From: Sisyra terminalis | Lineage: Eukaryota; Arthropoda; Insecta; Neuroptera; Sisyridae | Assembly: GCA_958496175.1 (NCBI GenBank) | Contig: OY292277.1 | Coordinates: 310,001-374,000, forward strand | DNA: 64,000 bases | Reading direction: 5' to 3' | Part shown: one piece after another, positions 36,945-50,300 of the stretch | How positions within the stretch are numbered: the first letter of the stretch is position 1 | Layout of the letters: each line of letters starts with the position of its first letter | Notes under the pieces: model-generated | Told to the model about the DNA's origin: nothing | The model's input: only the letters and a program-made list of their open reading frames with translations | Database searches by the model: none | Translations under genes and position numbers: made by a program

Positions 36945-39809
36945 TTGCGGATATCATTGCGGTTATTTTGCAGTGATATTTGCGGTTATTTTTGCGGATA
37001 TCATTGCGGTTATTTTTGCGGATATTATTGCGGTTATTTTTGCGGATATCATTGCGGATATTTTGCGGTAATATTTGCGGTTATTTTTGCGGATATTATT
37101 GCGGTTATTTTGCTGTAATATTTGCGGTTAATTTTGCGGATATCATTGCGGTTATTTTTGCGGATATTATTGCGGTTATTTTTGCGGATATCATTGCGGT
37201 TATTTTGCTGTGATATTTGCGGTTATTTTTGCGGATATCATTGCGGTTATTTTTGCGGATATTATTGCGGTTATTTTTGCGGATATTATTGCGGTTATTT
37301 TTGCGGATATCATTGCGGTTATTTTGCGGTGATATTTGCGGTTATTTTTGCGGATATTATTGCGGTTATTTTTGCGGATATCATTGCGGTTATTTTGCGG
37401 TGATATTTGCGGTTATTTTTGCGGATATTATTGCGGTAATTTTTGCGGATATCATTGCGGTTATTTTGCGGTGATATTTGCGGTTATTTTTGCGGATATC
37501 ATTGCGGTTATTTTTGCGGATATTTTTGCGGTTATTTTTGCGGATATCATTGCGGTTATTTTTGCGGATATCATTGCGGTTATTTTGCGGTGATATTTGC
37601 GGTTATTTTTGCGGATATCATTGCGGTTATTTTGCGGTAATATTTGCGGTTATTTTTGCTCATATCATTGCGGTTATTTTTGCGGATATCATTGCGGTTA
37701 TTTTGCGGTAATATTTGCGGTTATTTTTGCGGATATCATTGCGGTTATTTTGCGGTAATATTTGCGGTTATTTTTGCGGATATCATTGCGGTTATTTTTG
37801 CGGATATTATTGCGGTTATTTTTGCGGATATCATTGCGGTTATTTTGCGGTAACATTTGCGGTTATTTTTGCGGATATTTTTGCGGTGATTTTTGCGGAT
37901 ATCATTGCGGTTATTTTGCGGATATTATTGCGGTTATTTTTGCGGATATCATTGCGGTTATTTTGCGGTAATATTTGCGGTTATTTTTGCGGATATCATT
38001 GCGGTTATTTTGCGGTGATATTTGCGGTTATTTTTGCGGATATCATTGCGGTTATTTTTGCGGATATTATTGCGGTTATTTTTTTGGATATCATTGCGGT
38101 TATTTTGCGGTGATATTTGCGGTTATTTTTGCGGATATCATTGCGGTTATTTTTGCGGATATTATTGCGGTTATTTTTGCGGGTATCATTGCGGATATTT
38201 TTGCGGATATCATTGCGGTTATTTTGCGGTGATATTTGCGGTTATTTTTGCGGATATCATTGCGGTTATTTTGCGGTAATATTTGCGGTTATTTTTGCGG
38301 ATATCATTGCGGTTATTTTGCGGTGATATTTGCGGTTATTTTTGCGGATATCATTGCGGTTATTTTGCGGTAATATTTGCGGTTATTTTTGCGGATATCA
38401 TTGCGGTTATTTTTGCGGATATTATTGCGGTTATTTTTGCGGATATCATTGCGGATATTTTGCGGTAATATTTGCGGTTATTTTTGCGGATATTATTGCG
38501 GTTATTTTGCTGTAATATTTGCGGTTAATTTTGCGGATATCATTGCGGTTATTTTTGCGGATATGATTGCGGTTATTTTGGCGGATATCATTGCGGTTAT
38601 TTTGCAGTGATATTTGCGGTTATTTTTGCGGATATTATTGCGGTTATTTTTGCGGATATCATTTCGGTTATTTTGCGGTGATATTTGCGGTTATTTTTGC
38701 GGATATCATTGCGGTTATTTTTGCGGATATTATTGCGGTTATTTTTGCGGATATCATTGCGGTTATTTTTGCGGATATCATTGCGGTTATTTTGCGGTAA
38801 CATTTGCGGTTATTTTTGCGGATATTATTGCGGTTATTTTTGCGGATATCATTGCGGTTATTTTGCGGTGATATTTGCGGTTATTTTTGCGGATATTATT
38901 GCGGTTATTTTTGCGGATATCATTGCGGTTATTTTGCGGTGATATTTGCGGTTATTTTTGCGGATATCATTGCGGTTATTTTTGCGGATATTATTGCGGT
39001 TATTTTTGCGGATATCATTGCGGTTAATTTGCAGTGATATTTGCGGTTATTTTGCGGTGATATTTGCGGTTATTTTTGCGGATATCATTGCGGTTATTTT
39101 GCGGTAATATTTGCGGTTATTTTTGCTCATATCATTGCGGTTATTTTTGCGGATATCATTGCGGTTATTTTGCGGTAATATTTGCGGTTATTTTTGCGGA
39201 TATCATTGCGGTTATTTTTGCGGATATCATTGCGGTTATTTTGCGGTGATATTTGCGGTTATTTTTGCGGATATTATTGCGGTTATTTTTGCGGATATCA
39301 TTGCGGTTATTTTGCGGTAATATTTGCGGTTATTTTTGCGGATATCATTGCGGTTATTTTTGCGGATATTATTGCGGTTATTTTTGCGGGAATCATTGCG
39401 GTTATTTTTGCGGATATCATTGCGGTTATTTTGCGGTGATATTTGCGGTTATTTTTGCGGATATCATTGCGGTTATTTTGCGGTAATATTTGCGGTTATT
39501 TTTGCGGATATCATTGCGGTTATTTTGCGGTGATATTTGCGGTTATTTTTGCGGATATCATTGCGGTTATTTTTGCGGATATTATTGCGGTTATTTTTTT
39601 GGATATCATTGCGGTTATATTGCGGTGATATTTGCGGTTATTTTTGCGGATATCATTGCGGTTATTTTTGCGGATATTATTGCGGTTATTTTTGCGGGTA
39701 TCATTGCGGATATTTTTGCGGATATCATTGCGGTTATTTTGCGGTGATATTTGCGGTTATTTTTGCGGATATCATTGCGGTTATTTTGCGGTAATATTTG
39801 CGGTTATTT
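36945..39809. repeat. 2865-bp tandem duplication, left copy
   Basis: All traced junctions recur 2865 bp downstream (36980 with 39845, 37443 with 40308, 37975 with 40840, 38567 with 41432, 39064 with 41929, 39632 with 42497). One difference is at the junction GCTGTGATATT near 37,207, which is GCAGTGATATT in the other copy. Shared private variants include TTTTTTTGGATATC near 38,083, GATATGATTGCGG near 38,565 and GTTATATTGCGG near 39,617. Confidence 0.9.
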
Positions 39810-42674
39810 TTGCGGATATCATTGCGGTTATTTTGCAGTGATATTTGCGGTTATTTTTGCGGATATCATTGCGGTTATTTTTGCGGATATTATTGCGGTT
39901 ATTTTTGCGGATATCATTGCGGATATTTTGCGGTAATATTTGCGGTTATTTTTGCGGATATTATTGCGGTTATTTTGCTGTAATATTTGCGGTTAATTTT
40001 GCGGATATCATTGCGGTTATTTTTGCGGATATTATTGCGGTTATTTTTGCGGATATCATTGCGGTTATTTTGCAGTGATATTTGCGGTTATTTTTGCGGA
40101 TATCATTGCGGTTATTTTTGCGGATATTATTGCGGTTATTTTTGCGGATATTATTGCGGTTATTTTTGCGGATATCATTGCGGTTATTTTGCGGTGATAT
40201 TTGCGGTTATTTTTGCGGATATTATTGCGGTTATTTTTGCGGATATCATTGCGGTTATTTTGCGGTGATATTTGCGGTTATTTTTGCGGATATTATTGCG
40301 GTAATTTTTGCGGATATCATTGCGGTTATTTTGCGGTGATATTTGCGGTTATTTTTGCGGATATCATTGCGGTTATTTTTGCGGATATTTTTGCGGTTAT
40401 TTTTGCGGATATCATTGCGGTTATTTTTGCGGATATCATTGCGGTTATTTTGCGGTGATATTTGCGGTTATTTTTGCGGATATCATTGCGGTTATTTTGC
40501 GGTAATATTTGCGGTTATTTTTGCTCATATCATTGCGGTTATTTTTGCGGATATCATTGCGGTTATTTTGCGGTAATATTTGCGGTTATTTTTGCGGATA
40601 TCATTGCGGTTATTTTGCGGTAATATTTGCGGTTATTTTTGCGGATATCATTGCGGTTATTTTTGCGGATATTATTGCGGTTATTTTTGCGGATATCATT
40701 GCGGTTATTTTGCGGTAACATTTGCGGTTATTTTTGCGGATATTTTTGCGGTGATTTTTGCGGATATCATTGCGGTTATTTTGCGGATATTATTGCGGTT
40801 ATTTTTGCGGATATCATTGCGGTTATTTTGCGGTAATATTTGCGGTTATTTTTGCGGATATCATTGCGGTTATTTTGCGGTGATATTTGCGGTTATTTTT
40901 GCGGATATCATTGCGGTTATTTTTGCGGATATTATTGCGGTTATTTTTTTGGATATCATTGCGGTTATTTTGCGGTGATATTTGCGGTTATTTTTGCGGA
41001 TATCATTGCGGTTATTTTTGCGGATATTATTGCGGTTATTTTTGCGGGTATCATTGCGGATATTTTTGCGGATATCATTGCGGTTATTTTGCGGTGATAT
41101 TTGCGGTTATTTTTGCGGATATCATTGCGGTTATTTTGCGGTAATATTTGCGGTTATTTTTGCGGATATCATTGCGGTTATTTTGCGGTGATATTTGCGG
41201 TTATTTTTGCGGATATCATTGCGGTTATTTTGCGGTAATATTTGCGGTTATTTTTGCGGATATCATTGCGGTTATTTTTGCGGATATTATTGCGGTTATT
41301 TTTGCGGATATCATTGCGGATATTTTGCGGTAATATTTGCGGTTATTTTTGCGGATATTATTGCGGTTATTTTGCTGTAATATTTGCGGTTAATTTTGCG
41401 GATATCATTGCGGTTATTTTTGCGGATATGATTGCGGTTATTTTGGCGGATATCATTGCGGTTATTTTGCAGTGATATTTGCGGTTATTTTTGCGGATAT
41501 TATTGCGGTTATTTTTGCGGATATCATTTCGGTTATTTTGCGGTGATATTTGCGGTTATTTTTGCGGATATCATTGCGGTTATTTTTGCGGATATTATTG
41601 CGGTTATTTTTGCGGATATCATTGCGGTTATTTTTGCGGATATCATTGCGGTTATTTTGCGGTAACATTTGCGGTTATTTTTGCGGATATTATTGCGGTT
41701 ATTTTTGCGGATATCATTGCGGTTATTTTGCGGTGATATTTGCGGTTATTTTTGCGGATATTATTGCGGTTATTTTTGCGGATATCATTGCGGTTATTTT
41801 GCGGTGATATTTGCGGTTATTTTTGCGGATATCATTGCGGTTATTTTTGCGGATATTATTGCGGTTATTTTTGCGGATATCATTGCGGTTAATTTGCAGT
41901 GATATTTGCGGTTATTTTGCGGTGATATTTGCGGTTATTTTTGCGGATATCATTGCGGTTATTTTGCGGTAATATTTGCGGTTATTTTTGCTCATATCAT
42001 TGCGGTTATTTTTGCGGATATCATTGCGGTTATTTTGCGGTAATATTTGCGGTTATTTTTGCGGATATCATTGCGGTTATTTTTGCGGATATCATTGCGG
42101 TTATTTTGCGGTGATATTTGCGGTTATTTTTGCGGATATTATTGCGGTTATTTTTGCGGATATCATTGCGGTTATTTTGCGGTAATATTTGCGGTTATTT
42201 TTGCGGATATCATTGCGGTTATTTTTGCGGATATTATTGCGGTTATTTTTGCGGGAATCATTGCGGTTATTTTTGCGGATATCATTGCGGTTATTTTGCG
42301 GTGATATTTGCGGTTATTTTTGCGGATATCATTGCGGTTATTTTGCGGTAATATTTGCGGTTATTTTTGCGGATATCATTGCGGTTATTTTGCGGTGATA
42401 TTTGCGGTTATTTTTGCGGATATCATTGCGGTTATTTTTGCGGATATTATTGCGGTTATTTTTTTGGATATCATTGCGGTTATATTGCGGTGATATTTGC
42501 GGTTATTTTTGCGGATATCATTGCGGTTATTTTTGCGGATATTATTGCGGTTATTTTTGCGGGTATCATTGCGGATATTTTTGCGGATATCATTGCGGTT
42601 ATTTTGCGGTGATATTTGCGGTTATTTTTGCGGATATCATTGCGGTTATTTTGCGGTAATATTTGCGGTTATTT
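39810..42674. repeat. 2865-bp tandem duplication, right copy
   Basis: This is the right copy of the 2865-bp pair, matching block by block to about 42,699. Its right part (from about 40,880) is also the beginning of the 6.5-kb duplicated segment, so the 2865-bp event and the 6.5-kb event overlap. The 2865-bp pair is therefore probably the older of the two, since its right half was copied again downstream. Confidence 0.88.
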
Positions 42675-42959
42675 TTGCGGATATCATTGCGGTTATTTTT
42701 GCGGATATCATTGCGGTTATTTTGCGGTGATATTTGCGGTTATTTTTGCGGATATCATTGCGGTTATTTTGCGGTAATATTTGCGGTTATTTTTGCGGAT
42801 ATCATTGCGGTTATTTTTGCGGATATTATTGCGGTTATTTTTGCGGATATCATTGCGGTTATTTTGCGGTAATATTTGCGGTTATTTTTGCGGATATCAT
42901 TGCGGTTATTTTTGCTCATATCATTGCGGTTATTTTTGCGGATATTATTGCGGTTATTT

Positions 42960-43764
42960 TTGTGGATATCATTGCGGTTATTTTGCGGTGCTATTTGCGG
43001 TTATTTTTGCGGATATCATTGCGGTTATTTTTGCGGATATTATTGCGGTTATTTTTGCGGGTATCATTGCGGTTATTTTTGCGGATATCATTGCGGTTAT
43101 TTTGCGGTGATATTTGCGGTTATTTTTGCGGATATCATTGCGGTTATTTTGCGGTAATATTTGCGGTTATTTTTGCGGATATCATTGCGGTTATTTTTGC
43201 GGATATCATTGCGGATATTTTGCGGTGATATTTGCGGTTATTTTTGCGGATATCATTGCGGTTATTTTTGCGGATATCATTGCGGTTATTTTGCGGTGAT
43301 ATTTGCGGTTATTTTTGCGGATATCATTGCGGTTATTTTGCGGTAATATTTGCGGTTATTTTTGCGGATATTATTGCGGTTATTTTGCTGTAATATTTGC
43401 GGTTAATTTTGCGGATATCATTGCGGTTATTTTTGCGGATATTATTGCGGTTATTTTTGCGGATATCATTGCGGTTATTTTGCGGTAATATTTGCGGTTA
43501 TTTTTGCGGATATCATTGCGGTTATTTTTGCTCATATCATTGCGGTTATTTTTGCGGATATCATTGCGGTTATTTTGCGGTAATATTTGCGGTTATTTTT
43601 GCGGATATCATTGCGGTTATTTTTGCGGATATCATTGCGGTTATTTTGCGGTGATATTTGCGGTTATTTTTGCGGATATCATTGCGGTTATTTTGCGGTA
43701 ATATTTGCGGTTATTTTTGCGGATATCATTGCGGTTATTTTTGCGGATATTATTGCGGTTATTT
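42960..43764. repeat. 805-bp sub-repeat inside the 6.5-kb unit
   Basis: Blocks recur 805 bp later (43114 with 43919, 43161 with 43966, 43303 with 44108). The pair includes the GGTGCTATT junction, a GGGTATCAT monomer and a TTTTTGTGGATATC monomer. The same pair is present 6498 bp downstream, so the 805-bp event came before the 6.5-kb duplication. Confidence 0.75.
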
Positions 43765-44532
43765 TTGTGGATATCATTGCGGTTATTTTGCGGTGCTATT
43801 TGCGGTTATTTTTGCGGATATCATTGCGGTTATTTTTGCGGATATTATTGCGGTTATTTTTGCGGGTATCATTGCGGTTATTTTTGCGGATATCATTGCG
43901 GTTATTTTGCGGTGATATTTGCGGTTATTTTTGCGGATATCATTGCGGTTATTTTGCGGTAATATTTGCGGTTATTTTTGCGGATATCATTGCGGTTATT
44001 TTTGCGGATATCATTGCGGATATTTTGCGGTGATATTTGCGGTTATTTTTGCGGATATCATTGCGGTTATTTTTGCGGATATCATTGCGGTTATTTTGCG
44101 GTGATATTTGCGGTTATTTTTGCGGATATCATTGCGGTTATTTTGCGGTAATATTTGCGGTTATTTTTGCGGATATTATTGCGGTTATTTTTGCGGATAT
44201 CATTGCGGTTATTTTGCGGTAACATTTGCGGTTATTTTTGCGGATATCATTGCGGTTATTTTTGCGGATATTATTGCGGTTATTTTTGCGGATATTATTG
44301 CGGTTATTTTTGCGGATATCTTTGCGGTTATTTTGGGTAACATTTGCGGTTATTTTTGCGATTAATATTGCGGTTATTTTTGCGGATATCATTGCGGTTA
44401 TTTTGCGGTAATATTTGCGGTTATTTTTGCGGATATTATTGCGGTTATTTTTGCGGATATCATTGCGGTTATTTTGCGGTGATATTTGCGGTTATTTTTG
44501 CGGATATCATTGCGGTTATTTTGCGGTGATAT

Positions 44533-45727
44533 TTGCGGTTATTTTTGCGGATATCATTGCGGAAATTTTGCGGTAATATTTGCGGTTATTTTTGCGGATA
44601 TTATTGCGGTTATTTTGCTGTAATATTTGCGGTTAATTTTGCGGATATCATTGCGGTTATTTTTGCGGATATTATTGCGGTTATTTTTGCGGATATCATT
44701 GCGGTTATTTTGCAGTGATATTTGCGGTTATTTTTGCGGATATCATTGCGGTTATTTTTGCGGATATTATTGCGGTTATTTTTGCGGATATTATTGCGGT
44801 TATTTTTGCGGATATCTTTGCGGTTATTTTGCGGTAACATTTGCGGTTATTTTTGCGATTATTATTGCGGTTATTTTTGCGGATATCATTGCGGTTATTT
44901 TGCGGTAATATTTGCGGTTATTTTTGCGGATATTATTGCGGTTATTTTTGCGGATATCATTGCGGTTATTTTGCGGTGATATTTGCGGTTATTTTTGCGG
45001 ATATCATTGCGGTTATTTTTGCGGATATTATTGCGGTTATTTTTGCGGATATCATTGCGGTTATTTTTGCGGATATCATTGCGGTTATTTTGCGGTGATA
45101 TTTGCGGTTATTTTTGCGGATATCATTGCGGTTATTTTGCGGTAATATTTGCGGTTATTTTTGCTCATATCATTGCGGTTATTTTTGCGGATATCATTGC
45201 GGTTATTTTGCGGTAATATTTGCGGTTATTTTTGCGGATATCATTGCGGTTATTTTGCGGTAATATTTGCGGTTATTTTTGCGGATATTATTGCGGTTAT
45301 TTTTGCGGATATCATTGCGGTTATTTTGCGGTAACATTTGCGGTTATTTTTGCGGATATCATTGCGGTTATTTTTGCGGATATTATTGCGGTTATTTTTG
45401 CGGGTATCATTGCGGTTATTTTTGCGGATATCATTGCGGTTATTTTGCGGTGATATTTGCGGTTATTTTTGCGGATATCATTGCGGTTATTTTGCGGTGA
45501 TATTTGCGGTTATTTTTGCGGATATCATTGCGGTTATTTGGCGGATATCATTGCGGTTATTTTTGCGGATATTATTGCGGTTATTTTTGCGGATATCATT
45601 GCGGTTATTTTGCGGTAACATTTGCGGATATTTTTGCGGTGATTTTTGCGGATATCATTGCGGTTATTTTGCGGATATTATTGCGGTTATTTTTGCGGAT
45701 ATCATTGCGGTTATTTTGCGGTGATAT
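44533..45727. repeat. 1195-bp sub-repeat inside the 6.5-kb unit
   Basis: Junctions recur 1195 bp later (44533 with 45728, 44722 with 45917, 44841 with 46036, 45149 with 46344, 45220 with 46415). Shared variants are GCGGAAATTTTGCGG (near 44,561 and 45,757) and GCGATTATTATTGCGG (near 44,857 and 46,050). In the downstream large copy the spacing is 1148 bp, one 47-bp block shorter. Confidence 0.8.
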
Positions 45728-47360
45728 TTGCGGTTATTTTTGCGGATATCATTGCGGAAATTTTGCGGTAATATTTGCGGTTATTTGTGCGGATATTATT
45801 GCGGTTATTTTGCTGTAATATTTGCGGTTAATTTTGCGGATATCATTGCGGTTATTTTTGCGGATATTATTGCGGTTATTTTTGCGGATATCATTGCGGT
45901 TATTTTGCAGTGATATTTGCGGTTATTTTTGCGGATATCATTGCGGTTATTTTTGCGGATATTATTGCGGTTATTTTTGCGGATATTATTGCGGTTATTT
46001 TTGCGGATATCTTTGCGGTTATTTTGCGGTAACATTTGCGGTTATTTTTGCGATTATTATTGCGGTTATTTTTGCGGATATCATTGCGGTTATTTTGCGG
46101 TAATATTTGCGGTTATTTTTGCGGATATTATTGCGGTTATTTTTGCGGATATCATTGCGGTTATTTTGCGGTGATATTTGCGGTTATTTTTGCGGATATC
46201 ATTGCGGTTATTTTTGCGGATATTATTGCGGTTATTTTTGCGGATATCATTGCGGTTATTTTTGCGGATATCATTGCGGTTATTTTGCGGTGATATTTGC
46301 GGTTATTTTTGCGGATATCATTGCGGTTATTTTGCGGTAATATTTGCGGTTATTTTTGCTCATATCATTGCGGTTATTTTTGCGGATATCATTGCGGTTA
46401 TTTTGCGGTAATATTTGCGGTTATTTTTGCGGATATCATTGCGGTTATTTTGCGGTAATATTTGCGGTTATTTTTGCGGATATTATTGCGGTTATTTTTG
46501 CGGATATCATTGCGGTTATTTTGCGGTGCTATTTGCGGTTATTTTTGCGGATATCATTGCGGTTATTTTTGCGGATATTATTGCGGTTATTTTTGCGGGT
46601 ATCATTGCGGTTATTTTTGCGGATATCATTGCGGTTATTTTGCGGTGATATTTGCGGTTATTTTTGCGGATATCATTGCGGTTATTTTGCGGTAATATTT
46701 GCGGTTATTTTTGCGGATATCATTGCGGTTATTTTTGCAGATATCATTGCGGTTATTTTGCGGTAATATTTGCGGTTATTTTGGCGGATATCATTGCGGT
46801 TATTTTTGCGGATATTATTGCGGTTATTTTTGCGGATATCATTGCGGTTATTTTGCGGTAACATTTGCGGTTATTTTTGCGGATATTTTTGCGGTGATTT
46901 TTGCGGATATCATTGCGGTTATTTTGCGGATATTATTGCGGTTATTTTTGCGGATATCATTGCGGTTATTTTGCGGTGATATTTGCGGTTATTTTTGCGG
47001 ATATCATTGCGGTTATTTTGCGGTAATATTTGCGGTTATTTTTGCGGATATTATTGCGGTTATTTTTGCGGATATCATTGCGGTTATTTTGCGGTAACAT
47101 TTGCGGTTATTTTTGCGGATATTATTGCGGTGATTTTTGCGGATATCATTGCGGTTATTTTGCGGATATTATTGCGGTTATTTTTGCGGATATCATTGCG
47201 TATATTTTTGCGGATATTATTGCGGTTATTTTTGCGGATATTATTGCGGTTATTTTTGCGGATATCATTGCGGTTATTTTGCGGTAGTATTTGCGGTTAT
47301 TTTGCGGATATTATTGCGGTTATTTTTGCGGATATTATTGCGGTTATTTTGCAGTGATAT

Positions 47361-50300
47361 TTGCGGTTATTTTTGCGGATATCATTGCGGTTATTTTTGC
47401 GGATATTATTGCGGTTATTTTTTTGGATATCATTGCGGTTATTTTGCGGTGATATTTGCGGTTATTTTTGCGGATATCATTGCGGTTATTTTTGCGGATA
47501 TTATTGCGGTTATTTTTGCGGGTATCATTGCGGATATTTTTGCGGATATCATTGCGGTTATTTTGCGGTGATATTTGCGGTTATTTTTGCGGATATCATT
47601 GCGGTTATTTTGCGGTAATATTTGCGGTTATTTTTGCGGATATCATTGCGGTTATTTTTGCGGATATCATTGCGGTTATTTTGCGGTGATATTTGCGGTT
47701 ATTTTTGCGGATATCATTGCGGTTATTTTGCGGTAATATTTGCGGTTATTTTTGCGGATATCATTGCGGTTATTTTTGCGGATATTATTGCGGTTATTTT
47801 TGCGGATATCATTGCGGATATTTTGCGGTAATATTTGCGGTTATTTTTGCGGATATTATTGCGGTTATTTTGCTGTAATATTTGCGGTTAATTTTGCGGA
47901 TATCATTGCGGTTATTTTTGCGGATATGATTGCGGTTATTTTGGCGGATATCATTGCGGTTATTTTGCAGTGATATTTGCGGTTATTTTTGCGGATATTA
48001 TTGCGGTTATTTTTGCGGATATCATTTCGGTTATTTTGCGGTGATATTTGCGGTTATTTTTGCGGATATCATTGCGGTTATTTTTGCGGATATTATTGCG
48101 GTTATTTTTGCGGATATCATTGCGGTTATTTTTGCGGATATCATTGCGGTTATTTTGCGGTAACATTTGCGGTTATTTTTGCGGATATTATTGCGGTTAT
48201 TTTTGCGGATATCATTGCGGTTATTTTGCGGTGATATTTGCGGTTATTTTTGCGGATATTATTGCGGTTATTTTTGCGGATATCATTGCGGTTATTTTGC
48301 GGTGATATTTGCGGTTATTTTTGCGGATATCATTGCGGTTATTTTTGCGGATATTATTGCGGTTATTTTTGCGGATATCATTGCGGTTAATTTGCAGTGA
48401 TATTTGCGGTTATTTTGCGGTGATATTTGCGGTTATTTTTGCGGATATCATTGCGGTTATTTTGCGGTAATATTTGCGGTTATTTTTGCTCATATCATTG
48501 CGGTTATTTTTGCGGATATCATTGCGGTTATTTTGCGGTAATATTTGCGGTTATTTTTGCGGATATCATTGCGGTTATTTTTGCGGATATCATTGCGGTT
48601 ATTTTGCGGTGATATTTGCGGTTATTTTTGCGGATATTATTGCGGTTATTTTTGCGGATATCATTGCGGTTATTTTGCGGTAATATTTGCGGTTATTTTT
48701 GCGGATATCATTGCGGTTATTTTTGCGGATATTATTGCGGTTATTTTTGCGGGAATCATTGCGGTTATTTTTGCGGATATCATTGCGGTTATTTTGCGGT
48801 GATATTTGCGGTTATTTTTGCGGATATCATTGCGGTTATTTTGCGGTAATATTTGCGGTTATTTTTGCGGATATCATTGCGGTTATTTTGCGGTGATATT
48901 TGCGGTTATTTTTGCGGATATCATTGCGGTTATTTTTGCGGATATTATTGCGGTTATTTTTTTGGATATCATTGCGGTTATATTGCGGTGATATTTGCGG
49001 TTATTTTTGCGGATATCATTGCGGTTATTTTTGCGGATATTATTGCGGTTATTTTTGCGGGTATCATTGCGGATATTTTTGCGGATATCATTGCGGTTAT
49101 TTTGCGGTGATATTTGCGGTTATTTTTGCGGATATCATTGCGGTTATTTTGCGGTAATATTTGCGGTTATTTTTGCGGATATCATTGCGGTTATTTTTGC
49201 GGATATCATTGCGGTTATTTTGCGGTGATATTTGCGGTTATTTTTGCGGATATCATTGCGGTTATTTTGCGGTAATATTTGCGGTTATTTTTGCGGATAT
49301 CATTGCGGTTATTTTTGCGGATATTATTGCGGTTATTTTTGCGGATATCATTGCGGTTATTTTGCGGTAATATTTGCGGTTATTTTTGCGGATATCATTG
49401 CGGTTATTTTTGCTCATATCATTGCGGTTATTTTTGCGGATATTATTGCGGTTATTTTTGTGGATATCATTGCGGTTATTTTGCGGTGCTATTTGCGGTT
49501 ATTTTTGCGGATATCATTGCGGTTATTTTTGCGGATATTATTGCGGTTATTTTTGCGGGTATCATTGCGGTTATTTTTGCGGATATCATTGCGGTTATTT
49601 TGCGGTGATATTTGCGGTTATTTTTGCGGATATCATTGCGGTTATTTTGCGGTAATATTTGCGGTTATTTTTGCGGATATCATTGCGGTTATTTTTGCGG
49701 ATATCATTGCGGATATTTTGCGGTGATATTTGCGGTTATTTTTGCGGATATCATTGCGGTTATTTTTGCGGATATCATTGCGGTTATTTTGCGGTGATAT
49801 TTGCGGTTATTTTTGCGGATATCATTGCGGTTATTTTGCGGTAATATTTGCGGTTATTTTTGCGGATATTATTGCGGTTATTTTGCTGTAATATTTGCGG
49901 TTAATTTTGCGGATATCATTGCGGTTATTTTTGCGGATATTATTGCGGTTATTTTTGCGGATATCATTGCGGTTATTTTGCGGTAATATTTGCGGTTATT
50001 TTTGCGGATATCATTGCGGTTATTTTTGCTCATATCATTGCGGTTATTTTTGCGGATATCATTGCGGTTATTTTGCGGTAATATTTGCGGTTATTTTTGC
50101 GGATATCATTGCGGTTATTTTTGCGGATATCATTGCGGTTATTTTGCGGTGATATTTGCGGTTATTTTTGCGGATATCATTGCGGTTATTTTGCGGTAAT
50201 ATTTGCGGTTATTTTTGCGGATATCATTGCGGTTATTTTTGCGGATATTATTGCGGTTATTTTTGTGGATATCATTGCGGTTATTTTGCGGTGCTATTTG

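Larger units (their letters stand above)
40880..47360. repeat. 6.5-kb segmental tandem duplication, left copy
   Basis: Junctions recur at 6474 bp at the left edge (40887 with 47361), at 6498 bp over most of the length (41242 with 47740, 42734 with 49232, 44108 with 50606, 45267 with 51765), and at 6451 bp at the right (45728 with 52179, 46983 with 53434, 47137 with 53588). The offset steps equal one 24-bp monomer and one 47-bp block. It carries the GGTGCTATTTGCGG junction (about 42,988, 43,795, 46,527) and the TTTTGGGTAACATT junction near 44,335. Confidence 0.9.
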
